A DNA stretch of 64,000 bases, taken from assembly GCF_011752975.1 (NCBI RefSeq), contig NZ_VWWP01000006.1, positions 124,001-188,000 of the forward strand. Direction: 5' to 3'. The notes below the pieces were generated by a model. The model was not told the DNA's origin. It saw only the letters and a list, made by a program, of their open reading frames with translations, and made no database searches. Shown piece by piece: positions 28,383 through 36,940 of this stretch; position 1 is the first letter of the stretch, and every line of letters starts with the position of its first letter. Source of the DNA: Chryseobacterium sp. Tr-659. GTDB taxonomy: Bacteria > Bacteroidota > Bacteroidia > Flavobacteriales > Weeksellaceae. The position numbers and the translations under genes were made by a program.

Positions 28383-29017
28383 AAGATTTCACATTAATAT
28401 TATTAGTAATATTTTGTTTATTTTCATGTAAGCAAAAGCAGGAAAAAAATAATATTTTTAGTTTGGAGTATATTAAAAATAATAATGAGCTAATTCTTTT
28501 ATTTGACAACAAGACTTCTCAGGATATTATTTTTCCAGCACCTAATACACTTGAATTTGGAGATGAAAATTTTAAAAATTTTTCTACCCAAGGTGGTATG
28601 GAAGGCTCTTTTCCGATAACAGTTTATGGAGTGATAAACCCTAATCAATCTTCAAAATTTTATCAAAAGAAATTAGATAGTATTATGAATGCTGATTTGT
28701 CACAAAGAGACATGGCTGCTTTAATAAATGAAATGAAACCAGGTGATGGAAATTCTGTATTTTATTTAAAAAAGATGCAAAAAATAAAAATAAAATATAA
28801 TTTAATTATCCGGCAATCTCCTCCAATTCATAATTATTCTTCAAAATTCAAACAAAATTATTACCCTTATAATAAAATATTAAAAGGCAAGTATCCTGAA
28901 GGAGAATATTTGAGAAGGTTTTCAAGACTTAATTTTGAGCATATAAAGTTTGTAGAACAACCTATAATTAAGGACAGCTTAATTTTAAAAATCTCTGATA
29001 AAGATATACATCATTAA
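28379..29017 (+). CDS. Candidate lipoprotein immunity gene of the displaced toxin module
   Basis: The 212-residue product begins with a lipoprotein signal (LLVIFCLFSC, lipidated Cys about residue 17). The mature part is rich in Lys, Asn and Ile and includes FDNKTSQDIIFPAPNTLEFG. No known immunity family is recognised. The gene overlaps the toxin module by 4 bases (ATGA), a typical toxin-immunity coupling. The DNA is very AT-rich: 10 G/C in the 60 bases from 28441, against 31 of 60 in the Rhs segment from 25861. This supports separate origin of the variable cassette. Confidence 0.65.
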   Translation: MKDFTLILLVIFCLFSCKQKQEKNNIFSLEYIKNNNELILLFDNKTSQDIIFPAPNTLEFGDENFKNFSTQGGMEGSFPITVYGVINPNQSSKFYQKKLDSIMNADLSQRDMAALINEMKPGDGNSVFYLKKMQKIKIKYNLIIRQSPPIHNYSSKFKQNYYPYNKILKGKYPEGEYLRRFSRLNFEHIKFVEQPIIKDSLILKISDKDIHH

Positions 29018-29252
29018 ATTAGATTAATTTTGAATTTGCTCTGAAATCATATCTTAAATAAGAAGGTGTATCATAACTAAACGATGCGGGTTGAGAATTG
29101 CTTAAACAAAAATCCTTCTCGTATAGGGTACAGGAAAATTTCATAAAAAAAAAGGCTGTTTTCACGAGTTGTGATACGGCCTCTTGTTTCTTAAAAGTTG
29201 GACTTTAACTGATGTAAAATATTCCGAACTGATTGTTCTAGATGTAGACAAT
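29018..29252 (+). other. Intergenic spacer between displaced cassettes
   Basis: No ORF is convincing here. On the minus strand an imperfect hairpin (29150-29183) is followed by a run of eight or nine T, a terminator-like structure with no obvious gene to serve. The segment may be the decayed remains of an earlier toxin or immunity gene. Confidence 0.35.
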
Positions 29253-29439
29253 AGGTGCTTTAGTGGGTGGATATTTGAATGGTGTACAGGCCAACGGTTC
29301 ATGGAATCCCTGAAATTGGGACTGGCAAAATAATTGGAGTGCGGTATTAGGAGGAGCAATTGGAGGAGCTGCCATCTCAGGAATGCTGGGAAGTATAGCA
29401 AGTAGCCCGGGAGCAATTAAGTTTGTACTGCCAAATATT
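29253..29439 (+). pseudogene. Third, decayed Rhs pre-toxin fragment
   Basis: The 187 bases align without gaps to 25781-25967 of the intact rhs gene. An in-frame TGA (ATCCCTGA where the intact copy has ATCCCGGA) and the lack of any core or toxin sequence show that it is a remnant. The homology stops at CCAAATATT and leads directly into the promoter region of the patatin gene. Confidence 0.8.
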
Positions 29440-29518
29440 TTTATTAAAATAACTTTAAAATTAACATATTTATTAAATTTAATCTGATTTTCTCAGCCTG
29501 TTTTCTTACATTTATTCT

Positions 29519-30319
29519 ATGAATTTCGAGAGAGTAGGACTTGTTTTATCAGGCGGCGGTACCAAAGGGATCGCTCATGCAGGAGTATTAAAATTCTTGA
29601 AAGAAAAAGGAATTGAGGTAGATGTACTTTCCTGTTGCAGCGCGGGATCTATTGTAGGATGTCTGCATGCTATCGGAAAATCACCGGATGAAATCCTGGA
29701 ATTTTTCAATTCAGTCTACTTTTTCAACTGGAAACATTTTACTTTCAATCAACCGGGATTGGTTTCTTCCGTGATCTTCAGAAATTATCTTAAACCTATT
29801 TTCCATGAAATGAAATTAGGAGATCTGGATATAGATGTAAAAATTGTAGCCACAGAGCTGGTTTCGGGAACTCAAAAGATCTTTGATGAAAATTTTGAAA
29901 TTGTGGATGCCATTATTGCTTCGTGCTCCATTCCGGGAATTACTACTCCTTATATTATCGGAGATGAAATGTATTGTGACGGTGGAGTATTGAACAACTT
30001 TCCCGCAGATATCATCAGAGAAGACTGTGATAAATTGATTGGGGTATTCGTATCACCTCCCAATGAAGCAAATATTAAGGACCTGAATTCAATTAAAGCC
30101 ATTGTTTCTCGTTCTTACGACCTTCTTTCCTACAGAATTGAAAGAATAAAGTTTGATCACTGCGACTGGTTTATTTCATCCCAGAAACTATCAGCCTATG
30201 GAACTTTTGAACGTCGGAAAGACCGTCTTGAAGAGATTTTTAATATCGGATATAAAGCTGCCAGAGAAAGCTATGAATCCAGCCGTTTTCTTACCGAACT
30301 AAGAGAATCCGGTTCATAA
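29519..30319 (+). CDS. Patatin-like phospholipase
   Basis: The 266-residue protein has the patatin fold signatures. The oxyanion loop is SGGGTKGIAHAG (residues 11-22). The nucleophile elbow is C-C-S41-A-G, where the usual first Gly of GxSxG is Cys. The second dyad residue is D154 in CDGGVLNNFP. It has no signal peptide, so it is probably a cytoplasmic lipid acyl hydrolase. The gene is monocistronic with its own terminator. The substrate is unknown. Confidence 0.88.
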   Translation: MNFERVGLVLSGGGTKGIAHAGVLKFLKEKGIEVDVLSCCSAGSIVGCLHAIGKSPDEILEFFNSVYFFNWKHFTFNQPGLVSSVIFRNYLKPIFHEMKLGDLDIDVKIVATELVSGTQKIFDENFEIVDAIIASCSIPGITTPYIIGDEMYCDGGVLNNFPADIIREDCDKLIGVFVSPPNEANIKDLNSIKAIVSRSYDLLSYRIERIKFDHCDWFISSQKLSAYGTFERRKDRLEEIFNIGYKAARESYESSRFLTELRESGS

Positions 30320-30352
30320 AAAATCCCGCAGTAACGCAGGATTTCTATTTTT
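30320..30352 (+). terminator. Terminator of the patatin gene
   Basis: AAATCCCGC (30320-30328) pairs with GCAGGATTT (30335-30343) with one mismatch and is followed by CTATTTTTTT. It starts directly after the stop codon. Confidence 0.75.
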
Positions 30353-30431
30353 TTATATGAAAGAAAGGCCGATTTTGAGGTCTTAAAGTGTAGATACATA
30401 TATACCTTCCAACTTTCAGCCTTTGCATATT

Positions 30432-30872
30432 CTAATTCTTTACAACATGCCCGTCCTCCCGTACAATCTCATTGTTATTTGCATCATTTACAACCAATGT
30501 GTAAGGCGCTTTTTTTGCAGAATCAGTAAGGTAATTTCTCCATATCTGATAGCTGTAGCCCTCATTATTAAAAGCGATATAGTAATTTCCTCCTGTTCCA
30601 TCAGGAATCAGTTCCCCGTCACTGATAATCATACCCGGTTTTGACGTAATTTTTGCATTGGCATTCCAGGATTGATACAGGTATTTGCCATTCGGCTGCT
30701 TGTCAATTCTTATCTTAAACTTTTTGGTTTTAATAATAACAGTTTTAGGTACTTTTTGCAAAGCAGCTATGGAAGTACTGTGCTCTGTTTTGGGATTTTT
30801 CGGAAGCTCTTTAGCATTCACAAAAGAAAACTGTACTAAACAGAAGGTCCCTAATAAAAAATGCTTAATCAT
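30432..30872 (-). CDS. Secreted hypothetical protein
   Basis: The 146-residue precursor has a signal peptide (LLGTFCLVQFSFVNAKE). The mature part is basic and beta-rich, with GKYLYQSWN, ISDGELIPDGTGGNYYIAF and an ending of ANNNEIVREDGHVVKN. I do not recognise the family. It is monocistronic on the minus strand, facing the patatin gene. Confidence 0.65.
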   Translation of the reverse strand: MIKHFLLGTFCLVQFSFVNAKELPKNPKTEHSTSIAALQKVPKTVIIKTKKFKIRIDKQPNGKYLYQSWNANAKITSKPGMIISDGELIPDGTGGNYYIAFNNEGYSYQIWRNYLTDSAKKAPYTLVVNDANNNEIVREDGHVVKN

Positions 30873-31054
30873 AGGATAAGTGGTTATTGGTTAGTATTTT
30901 AAATCTTATCAAATATGAAGCCAGTATTCCCGGAATATTTTAAAATTTAAACTTGAAGTTATTAAAATATATAACAATCATAACCCCTTCTGGAAGAGAA
31001 AGGCTACGGTATTGGTTATAAAATAAAGATTTTATTTCCTAAAGATTGGATATG

Positions 31055-31762
31055 TTATTCATTAGAAATGGCAGTATAGCTTGCAAAAGCCTCTTCCAGA
31101 CTGTCAAATCTTCCTTTAAACTCATCAATAGGGCAGTCCTGAAGGATATTTCCCTGATGAATAAGAATTACCCTTGAGCAAAGGGCTTCCACTTCCTGCA
31201 TGATGTGAGTAGAAAGCAGTACGGTTTTTTGCTGCCCGATCTCCTTCACCACATTTCTGATTTCAATAATCTGGTTGGGATCCAAACCATTAGTAGGCTC
31301 ATCCAGAATCAGTAAATCCGGTTGGTGGATAATAGCTTGTGCCAATCCTACACGTTGTTTGTAGCCTTTAGAAAGCTGTCCGATTTTTTTTGATTTTTCC
31401 GGAGTAATTCCGACCAGCTCTATCACCTCATCTACTCTGGATTCAGGGATTTTATGGATATTGGCAACAAACTGCAGGTATTCTTTTACATACATTTCCA
31501 GATAAAGCGGATTATTCTCCGGAAGAAAGCCTATTTTTTTCTTGCTTTCAATCTCGTGGCCGGAAATATTTAAACCGTTAAAGATAATTTCACCCTGATC
31601 AATTTTCAGCGCTCCTACTATAGATTTCATCAGAGTCGATTTTCCGGCTCCGTTGGGGCCTAGAAGGCCGATAATCTCATTTTTATCAATGGAAATATTG
31701 ATATTGTTAAGGGCAGTTTGTTCACCAAATTTTTTGGTCAGGTTGATTATCTGAAGTGGCAT
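31055..31762 (-). CDS. ABC transporter ATP-binding protein, GldA-like
   Basis: The 235-residue ATPase has Walker A GPNGAGKS (residues 35-42), signature LSKGYKQRVG, Walker B LLILDEP and the H-loop STHIM. The segment IGFLPENNPLYLEMYVKEYL is characteristic of GldA, the ATPase of the gliding-associated ABC transporter of Bacteroidota. It is shorter than GldA proteins (about 300 residues) and no permease genes (gldF/gldG type) lie beside it. It may therefore be a GldA paralogue that works with a distant permease. I do not assign the symbol. Confidence 0.85.
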   Translation of the reverse strand: MPLQIINLTKKFGEQTALNNINISIDKNEIIGLLGPNGAGKSTLMKSIVGALKIDQGEIIFNGLNISGHEIESKKKIGFLPENNPLYLEMYVKEYLQFVANIHKIPESRVDEVIELVGITPEKSKKIGQLSKGYKQRVGLAQAIIHQPDLLILDEPTNGLDPNQIIEIRNVVKEIGQQKTVLLSTHIMQEVEALCSRVILIHQGNILQDCPIDEFKGRFDSLEEAFASYTAISNE

Positions 31763-31790
31763 AATATTGAATGTCTTTCTGCAAAAATAA

Positions 31791-31821
31791 AATAAAAAAA
31801 CTCATCCTATAGAATGAGTTT
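31791..31821 (-). terminator. Terminator of the minus-strand gene ending at 31843
   Basis: On the minus strand AAACTCAT (31821-31814) pairs with ATGAGTTT (31805-31798) and is followed by seven T. It separates the secreted protein gene from the ABC ATPase gene. Confidence 0.75.
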
Positions 31822-31842
31822 CGCAATATTTTTACATTATAA

Positions 31843-32400
31843 TTATTTTCTTGATTTTTTCTTAGCCCCGCCTGATGCCGGTATTGCCGTAGAGGCGGTA
31901 TTAGATGCCCCCTTACCGTTAGGAGTGATGGCTGCAGGCTTGTCATACATCGCATATTTTCCATTGGTTCTCCCAAAGATCTTTTCCACCTGTTTCTGTG
32001 TTAAAAATTGTGATTTACCAATGTATTTACGATTTTTATTGATCACCTGGATAAATTGTACAGTTTGCTGTCCATAGTTTTTTTCGTAATGAAGCTCAAT
32101 AATATCATTGGGAAGCTCCAATACAATATTTTCATCCGGAACCGATGTAAAGCCATCCATGATGAGTTTAAATAATCCGGCAACATCTCCATTCAGGTTT
32201 TGGAATGAAAAGGAACGGATTGTATTCAGGTTGCTGGTATTCAGATCCTGGTAGTTGATTGTAAATTTATCTTCCTTTTTATATAGACCAACGGAATTAT
32301 CTTTACCAATTTCCACCAAACTTTCATTTTTCAACACTTTAATCTGTGAGAAAACTGAAATACTGAACATACATGTAATAAGTAGAATTATTTTTCTCAT
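31843..32400 (-). CDS. Secreted hypothetical protein
   Basis: The 185-residue precursor has a signal peptide (LLITCMFSISVFSQ). The body contains KEDKFTINYQDLN and SFSFQNLNGDVAGLFKLIMD. It ends in a low-complexity Ala/Ser/Pro and Lys-rich tail. The family is not recognised. A CAAAAATA at 32482-32489 is TATTTTTG on the coding strand and may be its -7 element, but no TTG is found at the right distance. Confidence 0.65.
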   Translation of the reverse strand: MRKIILLITCMFSISVFSQIKVLKNESLVEIGKDNSVGLYKKEDKFTINYQDLNTSNLNTIRSFSFQNLNGDVAGLFKLIMDGFTSVPDENIVLELPNDIIELHYEKNYGQQTVQFIQVINKNRKYIGKSQFLTQKQVEKIFGRTNGKYAMYDKPAAITPNGKGASNTASTAIPASGGAKKKSRK

Positions 32401-32784
32401 GAAATGAATTTTAATGTTTTATAAATTGGTGCACATAAACTTACTAATAAAAAAACTAAAAAGCAATTTTATTCCTTCAAGCAAAAATAATACTTTTTTT
32501 TAATATTTATCAGGGAGATACCTTTGATACTATGGACTGCATTGTTTGTTTTAATTAATTGTTAATCATTTGTTTAATGATTTTCGAATAGATTAACAAA
32601 TATGAAACTTATCATAGGATTATAAAAATTAAAATAGCCTAATGCATTGAAAAACAGGATCAAAATTGTGGAATAAATAAAAGTATCAGAACCAATGTAA
32701 AATAAATGTTAAAAAAATACTGATTTCGTGAATTAAAATGACAAAAACAGAATGGTTTTGACTGTAAGGTATTGATAAACAGTG
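32401..32784. other. AT-rich intergenic region with nested inverted repeat
   Basis: No ORF is seen. TTGTTAATC (32559-32567) is exactly complementary to GATTAACAA (32591-32599). Inside it, AATCATT (32564-32570) pairs with AATGATT (32576-32582), so two alternative hairpins share bases. It lies between the two-component operon and the gene at 31843, and could be a terminator region or a protein site. Confidence 0.45.
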
Positions 32785-33480
32785 TTATAATAGTCTGTTT
32801 TTGGAGAAATCAGATATAAACGAGTCAAATTCCTGTTTATAACTTCTACCCACAGGAATCTGATGACTGCCGAGAAGGACTTCACTGTTATTAAAAGCCG
32901 TCACAAATTTTGTATTAATCATAAAAGACCTGTGAATTCTGATAAACCCTTTCCTTGATAAATCCCTTTCCCAATCGGTAATCTTGCTTTTCGAGATAAA
33001 ACAGTCTTTTGTTATTAATACCACTTTGATATCATTTCCCTGGCTTTCGAAAAAAACAATTTCAGAAAGTGGAATTTTCCTGTGCATCCCTTCTGTTTTA
33101 ATAAGAATAAAATCTTCTTTAAGATCAGCCGGAGTCCTCAGAATACGCTCTACGGATTTGAAAAAGCGTTCAAAAGGGATGGGCTTTAGAAGATAATCCA
33201 CAGCTTCCAGCTCAAACCCTTCGATAGCGAAATCTCTATAAGCGGTGGTGAAAATAGTCTTTGGTTTTTGAGATAGGGATTTTAGAAAATCAATTCCATT
33301 CAGATCAGGCATCTGGATATCAAGAAACATCAGATCTACCGGCTGGCTCTGAAGTATTTTATACGCTTGCAAAGCATTTTCAGCTTTTCCGGCCAGCCTC
33401 AGATCATCGATTTTGGAAATATGATTTTCCAGTAATGCGGCTGCCAGAGGCTCGTCATCCACAATGATGCAGTTAATCAT
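32785..33480 (-). CDS. LytTR-family response regulator
   Basis: The 231-residue regulator starts at the ATG at 33480 (MINCIIVDDEP). An upstream in-frame start at 33504 exists but would lie deeper in the kinase gene. The receiver domain has the acidic pocket D8-D9, the phospho-acceptor D54 (MFLDIQMPD) and the conserved Lys in YLLKPIPFERF. The C-terminal LytTR DNA-binding domain follows (FFESQGNDIKVVLI, FIRIHRSFMINTKFV). It overlaps the kinase gene by 8 bases, so the pair is translationally coupled. Confidence 0.92.
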   Translation of the reverse strand: MINCIIVDDEPLAAALLENHISKIDDLRLAGKAENALQAYKILQSQPVDLMFLDIQMPDLNGIDFLKSLSQKPKTIFTTAYRDFAIEGFELEAVDYLLKPIPFERFFKSVERILRTPADLKEDFILIKTEGMHRKIPLSEIVFFESQGNDIKVVLITKDCFISKSKITDWERDLSRKGFIRIHRSFMINTKFVTAFNNSEVLLGSHQIPVGRSYKQEFDSFISDFSKNRLL

Positions 33481-34537
33481 AATAAGTAGGGGTGATGATT
33501 TCAACTTTAAAAATATTGTTTTCCTGTGAGATTCGGAATATAAAATTTTCCTGGTAGTGATGCTGCAGCTGTCTTTTTATATTTTCTAATCCTATTCCAT
33601 TTTCATGATTCTTATGATGACTGGAATAATTATTTTCAATTTTGAAGACAGATTCTCGGGAATTGGTTTCTAATTCAAATAATATTTCTGTCTGAGCCGA
33701 ATTTTTTCCGGCGCCATGCTTAAAAGCATTTTCTACCAAAGTGAGATACAATAGCGGCGGAATCATATTATTAGAGTCAACTACTATCCGTTTATTTATT
33801 TTTAATCTTTCTTCAGAGTACCGAAGGCTTTCCAAAGCAATATAATCGTCAATAACGGCCAGCTCATCAGAAACAGAGACCCACTTTTTTTGTCCTTTGT
33901 ACAGAATATAATCCAGTATATCAGAAAGCTGGCTGATTGATTGGGAAGTCTTGTCTGAATGATTTACAGAAAGAGAATAGATATTATTTAATGTATTGAA
34001 AAGAAAATGAGGATTGAGCTGGGATTTAAGTGATTGTAGTTCCAGTTCGGTTTTCTCCTTTTGAAGTTGTATCGTTTTCTCTTTTGCATCTTTATACCGA
34101 ATAATAAACATAATCGAAATAAAAATAAATGCTCCGCTGATAATTGGAAAAGTATAATGAAATAAAAGATATCTGATATCCGTAAAAATGCTTGTGAAGC
34201 TGTCTTTAGGTTCATTTACGAAAAAAGGCTCAGCTATGTAAACAAGAAAAACCCTGTTGACTACCGAAATAACATACAAAAAAGTGAGGGTATACAATGA
34301 AAATTCAATATACTTTTTCCGGTCATAGAAATTCCGGATCAGAATATAAAAGATAATGTTAGCGCCTATAATCTGAAAAATCCAATGACAGAAATTGTAG
34401 ATGACCAGTTCTTTGAAATTACCGCCGTCATATTCTCCATATGTTCTGGCAGTTCCGAATAAAAATAGAGCTGTCCAAAAGAATATCTGGAAGTATACAT
34501 TCTGCCTGATCCGGGATTCCGGCCTTATTTTTACCAT
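33473..34537 (-). CDS. LytS/YehU-type sensor histidine kinase
   Basis: I place the start at the ATG at 34537; a TTG at 34543 in the same frame is less likely. The 354-residue protein has four likely membrane helices in residues 15-150 and a short coiled coil (EKTIQLQKEKTELELQSL). The His_kinase-type phospho-acceptor site is QLNPHFLFNTLNNIYSL. A degenerate ATPase domain follows (LVENAFKHGAGKN, NGIGLENIKRQL). It signals to the overlapping LytTR regulator. The stimulus is unknown. Confidence 0.9.
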   Translation of the reverse strand: MVKIRPESRIRQNVYFQIFFWTALFLFGTARTYGEYDGGNFKELVIYNFCHWIFQIIGANIIFYILIRNFYDRKKYIEFSLYTLTFLYVISVVNRVFLVYIAEPFFVNEPKDSFTSIFTDIRYLLFHYTFPIISGAFIFISIMFIIRYKDAKEKTIQLQKEKTELELQSLKSQLNPHFLFNTLNNIYSLSVNHSDKTSQSISQLSDILDYILYKGQKKWVSVSDELAVIDDYIALESLRYSEERLKINKRIVVDSNNMIPPLLYLTLVENAFKHGAGKNSAQTEILFELETNSRESVFKIENNYSSHHKNHENGIGLENIKRQLQHHYQENFIFRISQENNIFKVEIITPTYYD

Positions 34538-34675
34538 GTTCAAAAATATGAAATCTTAAGCTGCGGAAATAAAAGCATTAAGAAAGACCCTAAAATAATG
34601 ATGAATAATACAGTTTCTTATGCAGACAGCCTGTTTTACAGTTGATCATGAATCAATTGCTTTCTGCATACTGTA

Positions 34676-34707
34676 TTGAGATCGAATGTAAAATCTGTCA
34701 ATATTTG
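34676..34707 (+). promoter_or_regulatory. Probable promoter of the acyltransferase gene
   Basis: TTG at 34676-34678 lies 21 bases before AATATTTG at 34700-34707, one mismatch from TAnnTTTG. The gene starts at 34722, so the leader would be very short. Confidence 0.4.
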
Positions 34708-34721
34708 CAGGAAAAAATATA

Positions 34722-35831
34722 ATGAGAGAGCATTCTGAAAGATTGTATGGGCTGGATCATCTGAGAGCCGCCGCAATTGTACTGGTACTGATGTATCATT
34801 ATCGTGCATTTCAACACCCGGGCTGGATTGACAGTATCGGAAGATTTGGCTGGACTGGGGTAGATTTGTTTTTTGTTCTAAGTGGTTTTCTGATTTCCGG
34901 GCAATTATTCAAAGAAATAGAGAATAATGGGAGATTCAGTATTAAAACATTTTATATAAAACGGTTTTTCAGGATTTTTCCGGCTTACTTTTTTACTGTT
35001 TTTCTCTACTTTACATTTCCTTTTTTCAGAGAAAGGGAAGCTTTATCTTCATTATGGAAATTTGTCACCTTTACTCAGAATTATGGTTTGGATGTTATCC
35101 ATAGAGGTACTTTCTCTCATGCATGGTCTTTATGTATTGAAGAGCAGTTTTATCTTATTCTTCCTTTATTGCTTTTGATTTTAAGTCCGATGAGGTTATT
35201 TAAATTTCTGCCTTTTTTCATTATTATGCTCCTAAGCTTTTCTGTGATTTTAAGATGGCTGACCTGGAATGAATTTATTGAAACTGCCGATAACTCTTCT
35301 GCCGATTTCTGGAAATTATGGTATATGAAAATATATTATCCGACCCATACAAGGCTGGACGGGCTGGGAATCGGCGTCTTGACAGGCTATCTAATGCAGT
35401 ATTCGGAATCGTTTAAAAAAGTAGTTCATAATAATGGTAACCGGCTTTTCTTTTTGGGAATACTCTTATTGGGAATTTCATTCTGGTTCTGTAATGATCA
35501 GGCATCAAAAAATGCTTCCATATTTGGTTTTACGCTGGTTGCTGTAAGTTTTGGTTTTATTGTGATGAGTGCGGTTTCTGCATCTTCTTTTCTTTCAGGA
35601 TCAAAATCTTATATTACATCACAGCTGGCGGCTTTATCATATACGATCTACCTTTCTCATAAAGGCATTATTCATATGGTCCAGAATGGTATCGATTACT
35701 TAAATTTTGAATCTTCAGATAATATAAGTCTTCTGGTATGCCTTCTGGCTTGTATTATAGGCGGAATTTTCTACAGATTTCTGATTGAAAGACCTCTTTC
35801 CAGAATTAAAACCAAAATATTGAAGAAATAA
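34722..35831 (+). CDS. Membrane O-acyltransferase, acyltransferase 3 family
   Basis: The 369-residue protein is an OafA/YrhL-like integral membrane acyltransferase with about ten membrane helices. Family motifs are LDHLRAAAIVLVLMYHY (with the conserved Arg and His), GWTGVDLFFVLSGFLI, and FSHAWSLCIEEQFYLI. Such enzymes O-acylate cell-surface sugars. It is a single gene opposite the two-component operon, and its target is not evident. Confidence 0.9.
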   Translation: MREHSERLYGLDHLRAAAIVLVLMYHYRAFQHPGWIDSIGRFGWTGVDLFFVLSGFLISGQLFKEIENNGRFSIKTFYIKRFFRIFPAYFFTVFLYFTFPFFREREALSSLWKFVTFTQNYGLDVIHRGTFSHAWSLCIEEQFYLILPLLLLILSPMRLFKFLPFFIIMLLSFSVILRWLTWNEFIETADNSSADFWKLWYMKIYYPTHTRLDGLGIGVLTGYLMQYSESFKKVVHNNGNRLFFLGILLLGISFWFCNDQASKNASIFGFTLVAVSFGFIVMSAVSASSFLSGSKSYITSQLAALSYTIYLSHKGIIHMVQNGIDYLNFESSDNISLLVCLLACIIGGIFYRFLIERPLSRIKTKILKK

Positions 35832-35905
35832 ATATAGGGTTTGCTTACTAACTTATCTCGCAGATTTTTATTGAACGATGTGTAATGGGAGAATATCAAT
35901 GCAGG

Positions 35906-36940
35906 CTATTCAGAAGCTAAAGCCTGCAAAACGGCATTTTTTATTTGAGCTTCTTTCAGGCTCCAGTATTCTCTGTTTTTTGGCATTTGGTTTTCAAGAA
36001 CAATAAGGCTGAGGTCTGCAGAAGGAAAGTAGACATTCAAACAGGTAAAACCATCACCAAGGCCGGTAACTCCAAAATATTCCAGACCGGCTTCTTTGAT
36101 GATCCTTACATTATATCCGAAACCCATATTTTCTTTTCCGAAAACATTGTGTTGGGACATTGTGGAGGGGGTAAGCATCTGCTTTTTGAATTCAGGGGAA
36201 AGAAGCCGCCCGTTAAACAATGCTTCATTCCATTTGGCAAGGTCCAGTACCGTTGAAATGACTCCGGCGGCAGGAGCAATTTCATGATTCAGAAAAGTTT
36301 CATTTACTTTTTCAAACCTATTATTCTCACTCATGTACCCGGGAACAAGCGATTGATGGTTTTTTGTATTGTAAATAAATGTTTTTTCCATTTTCAGTTT
36401 TTTGAAAAGGGAATCGGCCAGTTCCGTAAAATCTTTTCCGGTTGTATTTTTCAGAATTTCTCCTAATAACATGTAAGACAGGTTTCCGTATTTGAACTGT
36501 GACCCGGCCTTGAAAGCAGCCGGTTTATCCAGGTCAATTATGCCGTGTGTATGATTAAGGAGATGATGTATAGTAACTGTATCTGCCCAGGTTTGCGTAA
36601 GAGAAGGAAGGTATTTTTTGATAGGTGTCTGCAGATTAAGTTTTTTCTGTTCAGCGGCTTGTAAGATCAAAACGGCAGTTACCTGCTTGGTATTGGACAT
36701 GATTTCAAACTGATCATCCGTTTTGAGAGGAATCTTTTTTTCAAAATCCTTGTAACCGTTAGATTTCAGGTATTTTACTTTTCCTTTTTGAGAAACCAGA
36801 ACAACTCCATTGAATTGTAATGGAGAAGCAACATTAATAATGCTGTCTATCTTACGAGTATAAATATCTGTTTTTTGAGCCTTCATACCAACAGATAATG
36901 CTGTCAGGATAAAGGTAATGAAGAGTTTTGTTCCGGTCAT
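35906..36940 (-). CDS. Serine hydrolase, class C beta-lactamase/PBP-like
   Basis: The 344-residue precursor has a signal peptide ending VGMKAQ. The catalytic SxxK is S82-N-T-K85. The YxN motif is YGN in FKYGNLSYMLLGEIL. The LNHTHGI segment is typical of this family. The third motif is likely around GVTGLGDGF rather than KTG. It could be a D-aminopeptidase, esterase or beta-lactamase-like enzyme; sequence alone does not decide. Confidence 0.85.
   Translation of the reverse strand: MTGTKLFITFILTALSVGMKAQKTDIYTRKIDSIINVASPLQFNGVVLVSQKGKVKYLKSNGYKDFEKKIPLKTDDQFEIMSNTKQVTAVLILQAAEQKKLNLQTPIKKYLPSLTQTWADTVTIHHLLNHTHGIIDLDKPAAFKAGSQFKYGNLSYMLLGEILKNTTGKDFTELADSLFKKLKMEKTFIYNTKNHQSLVPGYMSENNRFEKVNETFLNHEIAPAAGVISTVLDLAKWNEALFNGRLLSPEFKKQMLTPSTMSQHNVFGKENMGFGYNVRIIKEAGLEYFGVTGLGDGFTCLNVYFPSADLSLIVLENQMPKNREYWSLKEAQIKNAVLQALASE

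Noticed and set aside
29150..29183. Minus-strand terminator-like hairpin with a long T-run
   Set aside because: The stem has a large internal mismatch and no minus-strand gene ends nearby; noted only in the spacer entry.
34541..34548. CAAAAATA as minus-strand -7 element for the histidine kinase gene
   Set aside because: It is only 3 bases before the start codon, so the transcript would begin inside the gene.
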